Below, in pieces: positions 32,343 through 40,903 of a DNA stretch of 64,000 nt. Below the pieces are notes generated by a model, which did not search any database, was not told where the DNA came from, and saw only the letters and a list, made by a program, of their open reading frames with translations. The translations under genes and the position numbers were made by a program. Origin of the DNA: Candidatus Iainarchaeum sp. (GTDB lineage: Archaea > Iainarchaeota > Iainarchaeia > Iainarchaeales > UBA10219); assembly GCA_018304425.1 (NCBI GenBank), contig JAGVWE010000004.1:187189-251188 (forward strand). The letters are read 5' to 3'. Position 1 is the stretch's first letter, and every line of letters starts with the position of its first letter.

Positions 32343-33595
32343 TATTTCACCAAATCGTTTACTTTATTCAAGTCGCTTACCTTTAACTTGGTTTCCTTGC
32401 CGCTCGCCAGGTCCTTCAAGGTGAGTTCGCCTGCCGCTAGGTCCTTCTCCCCGACAATCAAGACGAATGGCACGCCCAAGCGGCTCGCGTACGCCAGGTT
32501 CTTGCTGATGCCGCGCCCGCAGAGGTCCATGTCCGTGTTCACGCCCATCCCGCGCAGCCTCTGCGCGAGGTCAACGGCCGGCTTCAACGCGGTTTCCCCG
32601 ATGGGGGCCACGAACACCCGCGTCCGGTTCTGCGCCGGCAACCGGTCTTCGAGGACGTCCAGCAGCCGGTCGACGCCGAAGCTGATACCCGTGGCAGGAC
32701 TCTCTTGCCCTCCATACAGACCGACCAGCTTGTCGTACCTTCCGCCGCCGGCGATGCTCGCCACTCCCGGCACCATGACCTCGAAGACGTTGCCCGTGTA
32801 ATACTCCAGGCCCCGCGCGAGTGAAAGGTCCAACTGCACCTTGCCCTTGCAGCCCTGCGCTTCCAGCATCCCAATCAAGTCCAGCGCTTCCTTTAGGCCT
32901 TCGCTGTCCTTGCCGACCTGCTTCATCGCGCTCGCCGCGTCGTTCTGGCGCACGACTTCCAGGATGTCCGTGGGGATGCCCTTCTCTTTTAGTTCCTTCT
33001 CGACGCCCTTCCACTCGATTTTGTCGGCCTTGTCGAGGCTGCGGAAACAGTCCACGACCTGCTCGGGCTTCACCTTGCACTTCTTCGCGAGTTCCTCGAG
33101 CAGCTTCCGGTTGTTCACCTTCACCTTTGCGTCAAGGCCCAGGCGCTTCACGATTTCGAGCGCACAGGCAATCACTTCGAAGTCCGCGAGCGTGGAGTTT
33201 CCCCCCACCGTGTCCGCATCCGCCTGTGTGAACTCCCGGTAGCGGTTGGCGCCCGGCCGGTCATACCGCCACACCTGCCCGATTGCATAGCGCTTGAAGG
33301 GCTTCGACAGGTCCCGGTTGGTTGCCACTACGCGACCCATTGGCACCGTCAAGTCAAACCGCAATCCGATGTTGCGGTCGCCCTGGTCCTTGAACCAATA
33401 AATTTCCTTGGAAATCTCCTGGCCCCCCGCCCCCTTCTTGGCCAGCAACTCGAGTTCTTCGAGTGCGGGCGTCTGCAGGGGATAGAACCCGTACAACTCG
33501 AACACCTGCCGGCAGGTGTCCTCGATGAACTGCTTCTTCTTCATGCGTTCCGGGAGAAAGTCCCGCGTGCCGCGCACGTTTTGAAAGGTCGTCAT
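32342..33595 (-). CDS. hisS: Histidyl-tRNA synthetase
   Basis: This 417-residue class II synthetase has NVRGTRDFLPE at the start, motif 2 FKRYAIGQVWRYDRPGANRYREFTQADAD, the histidine A-loop LARGLEYYTGNVFEV, motif 3 GISFGVDRLLDVLED, and a C-terminal anticodon-binding domain. An AGGAGGT ribosome-binding site precedes ATG 33595. It sits just downstream of the his operon, separated from hisG by a row of hairpins. Confidence 0.95.
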   Translation of the reverse strand: MTTFQNVRGTRDFLPERMKKKQFIEDTCRQVFELYGFYPLQTPALEELELLAKKGAGGQEISKEIYWFKDQGDRNIGLRFDLTVPMGRVVATNRDLSKPFKRYAIGQVWRYDRPGANRYREFTQADADTVGGNSTLADFEVIACALEIVKRLGLDAKVKVNNRKLLEELAKKCKVKPEQVVDCFRSLDKADKIEWKGVEKELKEKGIPTDILEVVRQNDAASAMKQVGKDSEGLKEALDLIGMLEAQGCKGKVQLDLSLARGLEYYTGNVFEVMVPGVASIAGGGRYDKLVGLYGGQESPATGISFGVDRLLDVLEDRLPAQNRTRVFVAPIGETALKPAVDLAQRLRGMGVNTDMDLCGRGISKNLAYASRLGVPFVLIVGEKDLAAGELTLKDLASGKETKLKVSDLNKVNDLVK

Positions 33596-33646
33596 AACCC
33601 ATACCTCCTAAGTTCCTTGCAGTTTAATAGGTTTTGCCTTCGGGCT

Positions 33647-33741
33647 GTGTCCTGCGCAGCAGGACACGTTTCCCCGAAGACGCGGTCTTCGGGGCCTCGT
33701 CCCCAAGGGGACAAGGTCGCAGGCCTTTTGTCAAAAGGCCT
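33647..33741. repeat. Four consecutive short-loop hairpins between hisG and hisS
   Basis: Perfect inverted repeats occur in a row: 33647-33667 (gtgtcctgc/gcaggacac), 33672-33694 (ccccgaagac/gtcttcgggg), 33699-33712 (gtcccc/ggggac) and 33721-33741 (aggcctttt/aaaaggcct), the last abutting the hisG stop. Three have 9-10 bp stems and 3-nt loops. They may terminate the his transcript, protect its 3' end, or separate hisS expression. Confidence 0.7.
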
Positions 33742-34625
33742 CACGGCACCACCCGGTTGAACTCGAATTCCACCAAGTCCGTGGCCCCCGCCTTCTTGAT
33801 GAGCGGGATAAGGCCCGGCACCGCCTCCCGGTCCACGGCCACGTTCACGGCATAGCCTTCCTCGCCGTAGAGCTTGGCAATGGTGGGTTTTCGCAGGCAG
33901 GGCAGGATTTTCACCAGCTCATCCAGGCGTTCCGCGGACACGTTCATGACCAGCATGGACTTCTTCTTGCCCAACAGCACGCTCTGCAACAGCGTATTGA
34001 TTTCCGCGATTTTAGCGCGCTTGGCCTCGTCCGCCCAGGCTGCCTTGTTCGCGATGAGCCGCGTTGTTGACTCCATGACCGTGTCCAGGATGCAGAGGTT
34101 GTTGGCCTTCAACGAGCTCCCCGTCTCGGTCAACTCCACGATGGCGTCCACCAGCCGCGGGCACTTCGCCTCCGTGGCCCCCCACGAAAACTCGACCGCG
34201 GCGCGCACCCCATTGCGGGCCAGGTATTCCTTTGCCAGGTTCACGTACTCGGTGGCCACGCGCTTTCCCTCCACGTCCTTCACCGACTTGATGCCGGAAT
34301 CACAGGGCGCAGCCAAGACCACGCGCACCTTGCCGAACCCCTGCTTGGAGTACAGCAACTCGCTGACCTCCTCGACCCTCGCTCCGCTCTCCGCAATCCA
34401 GTCCTTGCCCGTGATGCCCGCATCCATGACCCCGTCCTCGACGAACCTGGCCATCTCCTGCGCGCGCACCATCATGACCTCGATGCCCGGGTCGCTGATG
34501 GCCGGAAAGTAGCTTCTTTCCGTGGCCTTGATGCGCAGGCCCGCCGCGTTGAACAACTCGACGGTCGCGTCCTGCAGGCTCCCCTTCGGGATGCCCAACT
34601 TCAATTTCTCCTTCGTTTCGTTCAT
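33741..34625 (-). CDS. hisG: ATP phosphoribosyltransferase (long form)
   Basis: This first-step enzyme of histidine synthesis joins PRPP and ATP. From ATG 34625 ([18 protein letters not shown]) it has 294 residues, with [32 protein letters not shown] and [10 protein letters not shown]. The C-terminal 75-residue ACT-like domain ([17 protein letters not shown]) marks the long, self-sufficient, His-inhibited form, so no HisZ is needed. The start overlaps hisAI by 4 nt; the track start (34676) lies within hisAI. Confidence 0.93.
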   Translation of the reverse strand: MNETKEKLKLGIPKGSLQDATVELFNAAGLRIKATERSYFPAISDPGIEVMMVRAQEMARFVEDGVMDAGITGKDWIAESGARVEEVSELLYSKQGFGKVRVVLAAPCDSGIKSVKDVEGKRVATEYVNLAKEYLARNGVRAAVEFSWGATEAKCPRLVDAIVELTETGSSLKANNLCILDTVMESTTRLIANKAAWADEAKRAKIAEINTLLQSVLLGKKKSMLVMNVSAERLDELVKILPCLRKPTIAKLYGEEGYAVNVAVDREAVPGLIPLIKKAGATDLVEFEFNRVVP

Positions 34626-35614
34626 TTTCTTTCCTCCACCTTGCCAAAAAAGCAACTCCGTTGATTGGTGTGACACGCGTTGCCGGTCTGCTCGACCCGA
34701 AACAACAACGCGTCCGCGTCACAGTCGAAGCGCACTTCCCGCACGCGCTGGAAGTTGCCGCTCGTCTCCCCCTTCGTCCACAGCGCCTTGCGGCTCCGGC
34801 TCCAGTAACAGGCCTTGCCCTCGCGCAGGGTCTTCTCCAGCGAAGCGCGGCTCACATAGGCCAGCATCAGGACCTCGCCGTTGCCCGCATCCTGCACCAC
34901 GGCCGGAATCAAGCCGCGGCCCTTGCCGAAGTCCAGGCGATTGAACGCCAGCGCGTCCTCAACGGAAATCCTTCCCTCGTACAACGCCATGCCCACCACC
35001 GCATCCACGCCCAGCCAGTCCAGGCGCGCCACCTCAGCCAGGGAGGACACCCCACCCGCATAGACCAGCCTGTTCCGGGTCAGCCTGGCCAGCCTTTCCA
35101 CGCGCCCGAAATCAAAGCCCGCCATCCGCCCCTCGACCTCCACAAAGGTGGCCATGAACTCCCCGCAATAGTCCTCCAACTCTGGCAGCAGTTCCTCCGG
35201 AGTCCGCGACGTCGCCTCCTTCCAGCCCTTCACGACGATGCGGCCGTCCTTCGAGTCCAGGGCCGCGACCACTTTCTCCCTTCCCACCACGCCAGCCAGC
35301 TCCGACAGGAAGCCTTTCTCGGCCTTCGACCCGACGATGACCTTCTTCGCCCCGGCCTCCACCAGCGCGACCGCTTTCTCCACCGAGTCGATGCCGCCTC
35401 CCACCCGCGCCCGCACCTTCCAGCACAACGCCTGCACGGTCTCCAGGTTAGAGCCCTCGCGCAACGCGGCATCCAAATCAATGACCTGGACTTCCCGGAA
35501 CCCCTTGAACCGCTCCGCTAAGCCATCCACGTCCGTGGACTCCCACTTCTTCTCGCGGCCGCCCACGAGCTGCACCGCCTTGCCATCCATCAAATCAATC
35601 GCCGGAATGATCAT
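34622..35614 (-). CDS. hisAI: HisA / HisI fusion (ProFAR isomerase / phosphoribosyl-AMP cyclohydrolase)
   Basis: Residues about 1-225 are a HisA barrel: [44 protein letters not shown], and [13 protein letters not shown]. Residues about 232-330 are HisI, the PRA cyclohydrolase, with [35 protein letters not shown] and a [10 protein letters not shown] zinc site. Fusing HisA to HisI is unusual, since HisI is normally alone or fused to HisE. No HisE was found in the window. Because trpF is also missing, the HisA domain could act as a PriA-like dual isomerase, a hypothesis only. Confidence 0.88.
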   Translation of the reverse strand: MIIPAIDLMDGKAVQLVGGREKKWESTDVDGLAERFKGFREVQVIDLDAALREGSNLETVQALCWKVRARVGGGIDSVEKAVALVEAGAKKVIVGSKAEKGFLSELAGVVGREKVVAALDSKDGRIVVKGWKEATSRTPEELLPELEDYCGEFMATFVEVEGRMAGFDFGRVERLARLTRNRLVYAGGVSSLAEVARLDWLGVDAVVGMALYEGRISVEDALAFNRLDFGKGRGLIPAVVQDAGNGEVLMLAYVSRASLEKTLREGKACYWSRSRKALWTKGETSGNFQRVREVRFDCDADALLFRVEQTGNACHTNQRSCFFGKVEERK

Positions 35615-36366
35615 GGTCGCACCTCAACCCTTTTTTCCTTCAAGAACGCTTTCACTTGCCCAATCGTCAACTCCCCAAAATGGAAGACGCTCGCTGCCAG
35701 CACGGCGTCCGCGCCTCCAACGGCAACCGCGTCGTAGAAGTCTTGGAGGCCGCCCGCGCCCCCCGAGGCGATGACGGGAATGCGCGCCCGCACCCCAATC
35801 GCCGCCAGCAACTCCACGTCAAACCCCTGCTTGGTGCCATCGCGGTCCATGGAGGTTACTAGCAGTTCCCCCGCGCCCAGTTCCTCGGCTTGCTTCGCCC
35901 ACTGCACCGCGTCAAGCCCGGTCGCCTGCGAGCCCGCGCGCGAATACATTTCCCACCCTGCTCCCACCCGTTTCGCGTCAATCGCCACGACCACGGCCTG
36001 GCTCCCAAACTCCCGCGCCAACTCGCCAATGAGTTCAGGCCGCTCCACCGCCGCTGAGTTGACCGTGACCCGGTCGGCCCCGGCCAAAAGCAGTTCCCTG
36101 GCCGCTTTAACCGACTTAATGCCGCCGCCCACGGTCAAGGGCACGAAGACGCGCCGGGCCGTCCGCCGAACCAATTCCACCACGGTCTTCCGTTCTTCGA
36201 CCGTGGCCCCGATATCCAGGAAAGCGATTTCGTCCGCGCCCTCCGCATAATATTTTTCCGCCAACTCCACGGGCAAGCCTGCCGGCTGAAGGCATCCGAA
36301 ACGGACTCCTTTCACGACCTTCCCGCCCTTCACGTCCAGGCAGGGGATGATTCTCTTCGCCAACAT
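35611..36366 (-). CDS. hisF: Imidazole glycerol-phosphate synthase cyclase subunit
   Basis: This 251-residue TIM barrel opens [22 protein letters not shown]. It has [30 protein letters not shown], an IDAKRV-type strand, [16 protein letters not shown] with catalytic Asp, and [13 protein letters not shown]. It uses ammonia from HisH to make IGP and AICAR. It overlaps hisAI by 4 nt and lies 4 nt after hisH. Confidence 0.94.
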   Translation of the reverse strand: MLAKRIIPCLDVKGGKVVKGVRFGCLQPAGLPVELAEKYYAEGADEIAFLDIGATVEERKTVVELVRRTARRVFVPLTVGGGIKSVKAARELLLAGADRVTVNSAAVERPELIGELAREFGSQAVVVAIDAKRVGAGWEMYSRAGSQATGLDAVQWAKQAEELGAGELLVTSMDRDGTKQGFDVELLAAIGVRARIPVIASGGAGGLQDFYDAVAVGGADAVLAASVFHFGELTIGQVKAFLKEKRVEVRP

Positions 36367-36370
36367 GTTC

Positions 36371-36970
36371 TCACGCTTCCACGAAATTCCTCAACACCTG
36401 CAGCCCCACGGGGCCGCTCTTCTCCGGGTGGAACTGTACGGCCCACACATTTTCGCATTCCACGGCCGAAACGAATGACTCGCCGTACTCGCTCCGCGCC
36501 GCCACGAGGTCGGGCGCGGTCCGCTTCACGGCGAACGAGTTCACGAAGTACGCGTAGGCGCCATCCTCGACGCCCTCGAAGAGCCGCGTCTTCCGCGTCA
36601 AGCGCAACCGGTTCCACCCGATTTGCGGCACCTTCCGCGCAACCGTGAACCGCTCCACCCTTCCCCCCAGCAACCCAAGGCCGCTCGCGTCCAGGCTTTC
36701 CTCGCTCCCCTCGAACAGCAATTGGAACCCCAGGCAGATGCCCAGGAAAGGCGTGCCCTCCCGCACCCGCTCCCTGAGCGCCGCCTCCAAGCCCGTGCGC
36801 CGAAGGGAGGCCAGGGCCGAGCCGAAGTTGCCCACACCGGGGAGCAGGATTTTGTCGGCCCCTGCCAGGTCTTTCGGCCCGGACGCGGTTATGTAGCTTG
36901 CACCCAGCCAGTCCAAGGCATTCCCCAGGCTGCCCAGGTTGCCCGCGCCATAGTCCACGATTCCAATCAC
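36371..36970 (-). CDS. hisH: Imidazole glycerol-phosphate synthase glutamine amidotransferase subunit
   Basis: From GTG 36970 (VIGIVDYGAGNLGSLGNAL) the protein has about 199 residues. The nucleophile Cys is in FLGICLGFQLLFEGSEE, PQIGWNRL is conserved, and the His-Glu dyad is in VQFHPEKSGPVG. The start overlaps the hisB stop (GTGA). The track ORF begins far upstream in hisB and is not used. Confidence 0.93.
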   Translation of the reverse strand: MIGIVDYGAGNLGSLGNALDWLGASYITASGPKDLAGADKILLPGVGNFGSALASLRRTGLEAALRERVREGTPFLGICLGFQLLFEGSEESLDASGLGLLGGRVERFTVARKVPQIGWNRLRLTRKTRLFEGVEDGAYAYFVNSFAVKRTAPDLVAARSEYGESFVSAVECENVWAVQFHPEKSGPVGLQVLRNFVEA

Positions 36971-37572
36971 GTTTTCACCTCCCGCAACCTTCCCTTCGTG
37001 CTCGGCACGCCCCGCATTCTCGCATCCGGCTCGACCGCCATCCGCAAAGCCTTTCCAAACGACTTGAACAGGGCTTCCGCGATGTGGTGCGAGTTCCTTC
37101 CCGCCAACAACCGCAGTTGCAGCGTGCAGCCTAGGTTGGTGGCCAGCGCTTCGAAGAAGTGCTCGACCATCTCCGCACTCAAGTCCCCGACCTTCTTCGC
37201 CGGGAACCCGGCCTCGAACGCGAGCTTTCCCCGCCCGCTCAAGTCCAGCGCGCACAAGGCCAGGCTCTCGTCCATGGGCAGGACGAAAAAGCCATAGCGG
37301 TTGATGCCATTTCGGTCGCCCAGCGCCTGACTCAAGGCCTGGCCCAAGGCGATGCCCGCGTCCTCGACCAAGTGGTGCTCGTCGAACCGGTCCACGCACT
37401 CGGCCTCCAGCTTCACGTCCACGAGGCTCTTCGCGGCCACCTGTTCCAGCATGTGGTCGAAGAAGTCAATCCCCGTTCGCACCGCGAATTTTCCGGTGCC
37501 GTCCAGGTCGACTTCCACGCGCACGCGCGTCTCCTTCGTCTTCCGCTCCACCCTTGCCTTCCTCATCTCCAT
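36967..37572 (-). CDS. hisB: Imidazoleglycerol-phosphate dehydratase
   Basis: This 201-residue monofunctional IGPD has the two metal-binding motifs in DEHHLVEDAGIALGQAL and NSHHIAEALFKSFGKAL, plus an N-terminal RVEVDLDGTGKFAVRTGIDFFDHML. There is no phosphatase domain; histidinol-phosphatase is probably the HAD domain fused to HisC. Start M1 (37572) overlaps the hisC-HAD 3' end, and M3 (37566) is also possible. Confidence 0.93.
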   Translation of the reverse strand: MEMRKARVERKTKETRVRVEVDLDGTGKFAVRTGIDFFDHMLEQVAAKSLVDVKLEAECVDRFDEHHLVEDAGIALGQALSQALGDRNGINRYGFFVLPMDESLALCALDLSGRGKLAFEAGFPAKKVGDLSAEMVEHFFEALATNLGCTLQLRLLAGRNSHHIAEALFKSFGKALRMAVEPDARMRGVPSTKGRLREVKT

Positions 37573-39253
37573 CCCTCCAGCGCCTCATTCACATCCCCAA
37601 AAACCTTTCCCGCTCCGTTCTTTCGGAGCAGTTCCCTCAACTCCCTTCCCTTGTCTTGGGGCGGCAGCACCCCGACCGCGGTCAAGCCCGCCCGCCGGGC
37701 CGCCTGCTGGTCGTCTGGCGTGTCCCCGAAGTAGGCCCCAGCCGCCGCAGGACCTCCTTCAACCCCCACGGGCCTGGCTTGGCCTTTCCGGGAGGCACGT
37801 CCTCCATGCACACGACCTCCGCGAACAAGTCCCGCACCCCAAAGCGTTGCAGCGCAAACTCGGCTTCCGCTCTCGGTCTGCCCGTGAACACCGCCAGCCG
37901 ATACCTTTCAGCCAACCGCTTCAACCCTTCCTTGTCCGCCAGCAGTTTCTCGTTGGCAATCAAGCCGCCAAAGTTTTTGCCGAGGTAAAACCCCTGGAAC
38001 ACTCGCTTCACCGTCGCCAGCTCCGCTTTCTTTCCCTTCCGCTTGGCCAGCTCGCGGCTCAGCTCCCAGTCGCTGTTGTAGCCGCCCTCGTTCTTCAACG
38101 CCTGGATTTCGCCGGCGCTCGCCTTCTTCCCGGTCAACCGTTCCACTGTCAACCGGATGGCCTCGCGGTAGGATTTCCGCACGTCGACGAGCACTCCATC
38201 GATGTCGAAGACGAGCACGGGCTCGGCAAGTACGCCCTTCAGTTCGCGCACGAAGCGTTTCATCTGCTTCCGCGTGCCAATCGTCACCCGACAGCAGCCC
38301 GCCAACAACGGGTAACCGGAGCGGTCGCGCACCAGCACCCCGCGCTCGCGCAGCTTCCGCACCACGAACTTCACCTGCGACCCCAGCCGGAGGATGAAGG
38401 CGTTGGCTTTGCCGAACCGCGCTTCCACACCCAACCGTTTCAGGGCCTTCCGCAGCCAGGCCCGGCTCTTCCCCACTTCCCGGACATAGGCCCGCATGTA
38501 GGCCAGGTCCCCCAAAGCCGCCAGCCCAGCCCGCAAACCGGCTCCGCTGACCGGATACGGCCTTGCAGCGGCCGCCAGCCTTTCGATGACGGGCGCCTGT
38601 GCCAAGGCATAGCCCATGCGCAGCCCCGCCAAGCCGAAGGCCTTGGACAGCGTGCGCAGCACCAGGAGGTTGCCATATTTCCTGAGCATGGGGACCAGGG
38701 TCTCCCCGCCGAACTCGATGTAGGCCTCATCCACCAGCACCAACGCGTTCGGCGCGCGGCGCAGCAGCCGTTCAACCTGCTTGCGCGTGACCGTGGTTCC
38801 CGTCGGGTTGTTGGGCGAGCACACCACGATTGCGGCCGTCCGCGCGTTCACCGCCCCGAGCACGCGCTTGAGCGGGAAAGAAAACCCTGCGTCGTCGTCC
38901 AACAACACTTCCCGCACTTTCAATCCCGCCAGCTTCGCGTACAACTCGAACGGTGAGTACGTCGGAACCGGGAGCACGACTTCGCCGCGCGGCCTCCGGA
39001 TGGCGTCGAAAATCTTGTCGATGGCCTCGTCCGAGCCGTTGAACAGCAGGACGTTCTCCGGCCGCACCTTGCAGTAGGCCGCCACCTTCTCCGCCAGCCG
39101 CCGGCTCTCCGGATAAGCGGCCACCACTTCAGCCGTCAGGCCCCGCAACGCCTTCACCACCTTCGGGCTCGGCCCCACCGTGTTCTCACCGAAGTCCAGT
39201 CGCAGCTTGCCCAGCCTCCCGGCTATGGGCGGAACGTACTTTTCCGCTTCCAT
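37563..39253 (-). CDS. hisC: HisC aminotransferase / HAD phosphatase fusion, with internal frameshift
   Basis: From ATG 39253 (MEAEKYVPPIAGRLG, with GAGGAGAGG upstream), residues about 1-345 are histidinol-phosphate aminotransferase: LLFNGSDEAIDKIF, VVCSPNNPTGTTV, VDEAYIEFGG, LSKAFGLAGLRMGY. From about 350 a HAD domain follows (VLVFDIDGVLVDVRKSY, AVFTGRPRAEAE) and is a strong histidinol-phosphatase candidate. The frame breaks near 37740: the track ORF ends at 37682, while the HAD C-terminus (YFGDTPDDQQAARRAG) lies in the other frame, 37563-37811. One extra G in the GGGG run (CTGGGGCC) restores it. This is either an assembly indel, a real mutation or a -1 site. Confidence 0.8.
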
Positions 39254-39273
39254 GACCTCTCCTCGCATTCCCA

Positions 39274-40551
39274 TCATTTCCGTTTCACCTCGAACCGTTT
39301 CTCCACCGACTTCCTGTGCGCGTCCAGCCCCTCTTCCCGGGCCAGGCACGCGACGGCCGGCCGCAAGGCCTCCAAACCCCTGCGCGACAGCCTTTCCACG
39401 TTCTGGAACCGCATGAACTCAAGCACGCTCAACCCGGACGAGAACCGGGCCGCGCGCCCGGTCGGCAAAACGTGGTTGGTGCCGCTCGCATAGTCTCCGG
39501 CCGCCTTGGGACTCCAAGGCCCCAGGAAAACCGTGCCCGCGTTGACGAGCCCATCCACAAACCGTTGGCCGAAGCCCCAGACCTCGGCGTGCTCGGCCGC
39601 GAAGTCGTTGGCGAACCGCAGGACCTGTGCCTCGTTTTTTGCGAGGACAATCAGCCCGTTTCGTTTCAGCGACTGCCGTGCAACTTGGCCGGTCGCCAGT
39701 TCCCCCAACTGCTGCTTTAACTCCTTTTCCACTTGCCGCGCCAGCTTCCGCGAAGTCGTGACCAGCACGCTGCGCGCGTTGGGCTCGTGCTCGGCGGAAG
39801 CCAAGAGGTCGGCGGCCATCCATTCCGGGTTCCCGCTTTTCGCCAGCACCAGCAGTTCGGTGGGCCCGGCCAGCAAGTCGATGCCGACCTCGCCGTAGAC
39901 GAGCCGCTTGGCCGCCGTGACATACGCGTTTCCCGGCCCGAAAACCTTGTCCACGCGTGGAATGCTTTCCGTGCCGTACGCCATCGCGGCAATGGCTTGC
40001 GCGCCCCCAACCTTGAAGATGCGGTCGGCTCCCGCCAGCAGGCAAGCAGCCACGATCAAGGGATTCGCTTTCCCGTCCTTCCGCGGCGGCGTGCACACGA
40101 TTTTCTCGCGCACGCCCGCCACCTGCGCGGGCACCAGGTTCATCAGCGCGGTCGATGGCAGCGGATATCGCCCGGCAGGGACATAGACCCCGACGCGCTC
40201 GATGGGCCGCACGGTCTGCCCCGCGTATATGCCGTTACCGAAGCCTTTTGCCCAGCTTTTAGGCAGGGCCGCCCGCTGGAAATCCGCGAGGTTCTTCGTC
40301 GCGCACTTCAACGCGCTCCGCTGTTCCTTTGTCAGGCCGCGCAGGGCCGCGCGTTTCTCGGCCGCGCCCACTTCCAGTTCGTTTGCCGATAGCGTGACCC
40401 GGTCGAACCGCCGCGTGAATTCGCGCAGGGCAGCGTCGCCGCGCCTGCGCACGGCCTCGAGTATTTCCCGTGCCGCTGGCTCCGCTGCGCGGTTCGCTTC
40501 CGCTTTCGGTTTCACCAACCGTTCATAGTCCGTTCGCGAAACCCCGGCCAA
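39274..40551 (-). CDS. hisD: Histidinol dehydrogenase
   Basis: This 425-residue enzyme performs the last two oxidations to histidine. Motifs are RRGDAALREFTRRFD, ERVGVYVPAGRYPLPSTALM, VFGPGNAYVTAAKRLVYGEVGIDLLAGPTE, AEHEPNARSVLVT and a TNHVLPTGRAARF zinc/His region. The only conventional start is TTG 40551, without a ribosome-binding site. The frame is open up to 40566, just below an in-frame TAG, and joins the strongly initiated upstream leader ORF by a +1 shift at its His codon CAC 40564-40562. A frameshift-fused N-terminus is therefore plausible. Confidence 0.9.
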   Translation of the reverse strand: MAGVSRTDYERLVKPKAEANRAAEPAAREILEAVRRRGDAALREFTRRFDRVTLSANELEVGAAEKRAALRGLTKEQRSALKCATKNLADFQRAALPKSWAKGFGNGIYAGQTVRPIERVGVYVPAGRYPLPSTALMNLVPAQVAGVREKIVCTPPRKDGKANPLIVAACLLAGADRIFKVGGAQAIAAMAYGTESIPRVDKVFGPGNAYVTAAKRLVYGEVGIDLLAGPTELLVLAKSGNPEWMAADLLASAEHEPNARSVLVTTSRKLARQVEKELKQQLGELATGQVARQSLKRNGLIVLAKNEAQVLRFANDFAAEHAEVWGFGQRFVDGLVNAGTVFLGPWSPKAAGDYASGTNHVLPTGRAARFSSGLSVLEFMRFQNVERLSRRGLEALRPAVACLAREEGLDAHRKSVEKRFEVKRK

Positions 40552-40603
40552 CTCGACCCGGGTGAACTAAACCCCTTCTGTCAGTCTTGCGACTAGTCGT
40601 CAT
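40523..40603 (-). CDS. his leader ORF 2 (RRGLVH), overlapping hisD
   Basis: This 26-codon ORF is too short for the track. It has GGAGGTG (40619-40613) 9 nt before ATG 40603 and reads MTTSRKTDRRGLVHPG... to TGA 40525-40523, overlapping hisD by 29 nt. It contains one His codon, CAC 40564-40562, in AGA AGG GGT TTA GTT CAC C. A +1 slip there (GUU to UUC) continues as ACC CGG GTC GAG TTG in the hisD frame, which has a stop just upstream. The layout mirrors the trp leader with His replacing Trp. The SD may be looped by cccaac/gttggg (40635-40630 and 40611-40606). Confidence 0.6.
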   Translation of the reverse strand: MTTSRKTDRRGLVHPGRVGRGFANGL

Positions 40604-40700
40604 AACCCAACCCACCTCCAAGAGAAGTTGTTGGGCTACCCCCAATGATGGAGTAACCCGTGGTGAACTAACTCAACCCGTTCGGTTGAAGAAAAGAAAG

Positions 40701-40773
40701 GGCCGGTGCGGGGAATTGAACCCCGTTCAGAAGGTCCACAGCCTTCTATCCTAACCGATAGACCACACCAGCC
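40701..40773 (-). tRNA. tRNA-His (GTG), with encoded G-1, in the his operon leader
   Basis: The acceptor GGCTGGTG/CACCGGCC includes the extra G-1:C73 pair specific to tRNA-His. The anticodon stem is GAAGG/CCTTC with loop CTGTGGA, and the T-arm CGGGG-TTCAATT-CCCCG. It lies 150 nt upstream of hisD on the same strand and downstream of the MRRNLLHSRR ORF, so it may be cut from the same transcript. Confidence 0.92.
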
Positions 40774-40805
40774 ATTACGCCTTTTTACAAAAGGTGTGCG
40801 AAAAC

Positions 40806-40827
40806 GTCCCATGCGCGGCATGGGACT
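40806..40827. repeat. GTCCCATG/CATGGGAC hairpin
   Basis: gtcccatg-cgcgg-catgggac is a perfect 8-bp inverted repeat between the his leader ORF 1 and tRNA-His. Related GTCCCA hairpins occur near 6243, 41867 and 42284. Confidence 0.5.
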
Positions 40828-40903
40828 GCCCTCAGTATTGGCTTCGCTAAAAGAGGGACAAGCGCTGAGAATAGTTTCATAGCTAGCCAAGTCAAGTAGG
40901 GCG

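Noticed and set aside
33641-33742. CRISPR-like array at the hairpin cluster
   Set aside because: The four hairpins differ in sequence and there are no regular spacers; they are unrelated inverted repeats.
37352-38956. 534-codon plus-strand ORF opposite hisC
   Set aside because: It is antisense to clear his genes, has compositionally biased translation (His/Arg/Gln/Pro-rich) and no motifs. It is a GC-driven shadow ORF.
40636-40890. 84-codon minus-strand ORF as an independent gene
   Set aside because: It overlaps the whole tRNA-His and has no ribosome-binding site at its TTG. I treat it only as a possible frame-shifted extension of the his leader.
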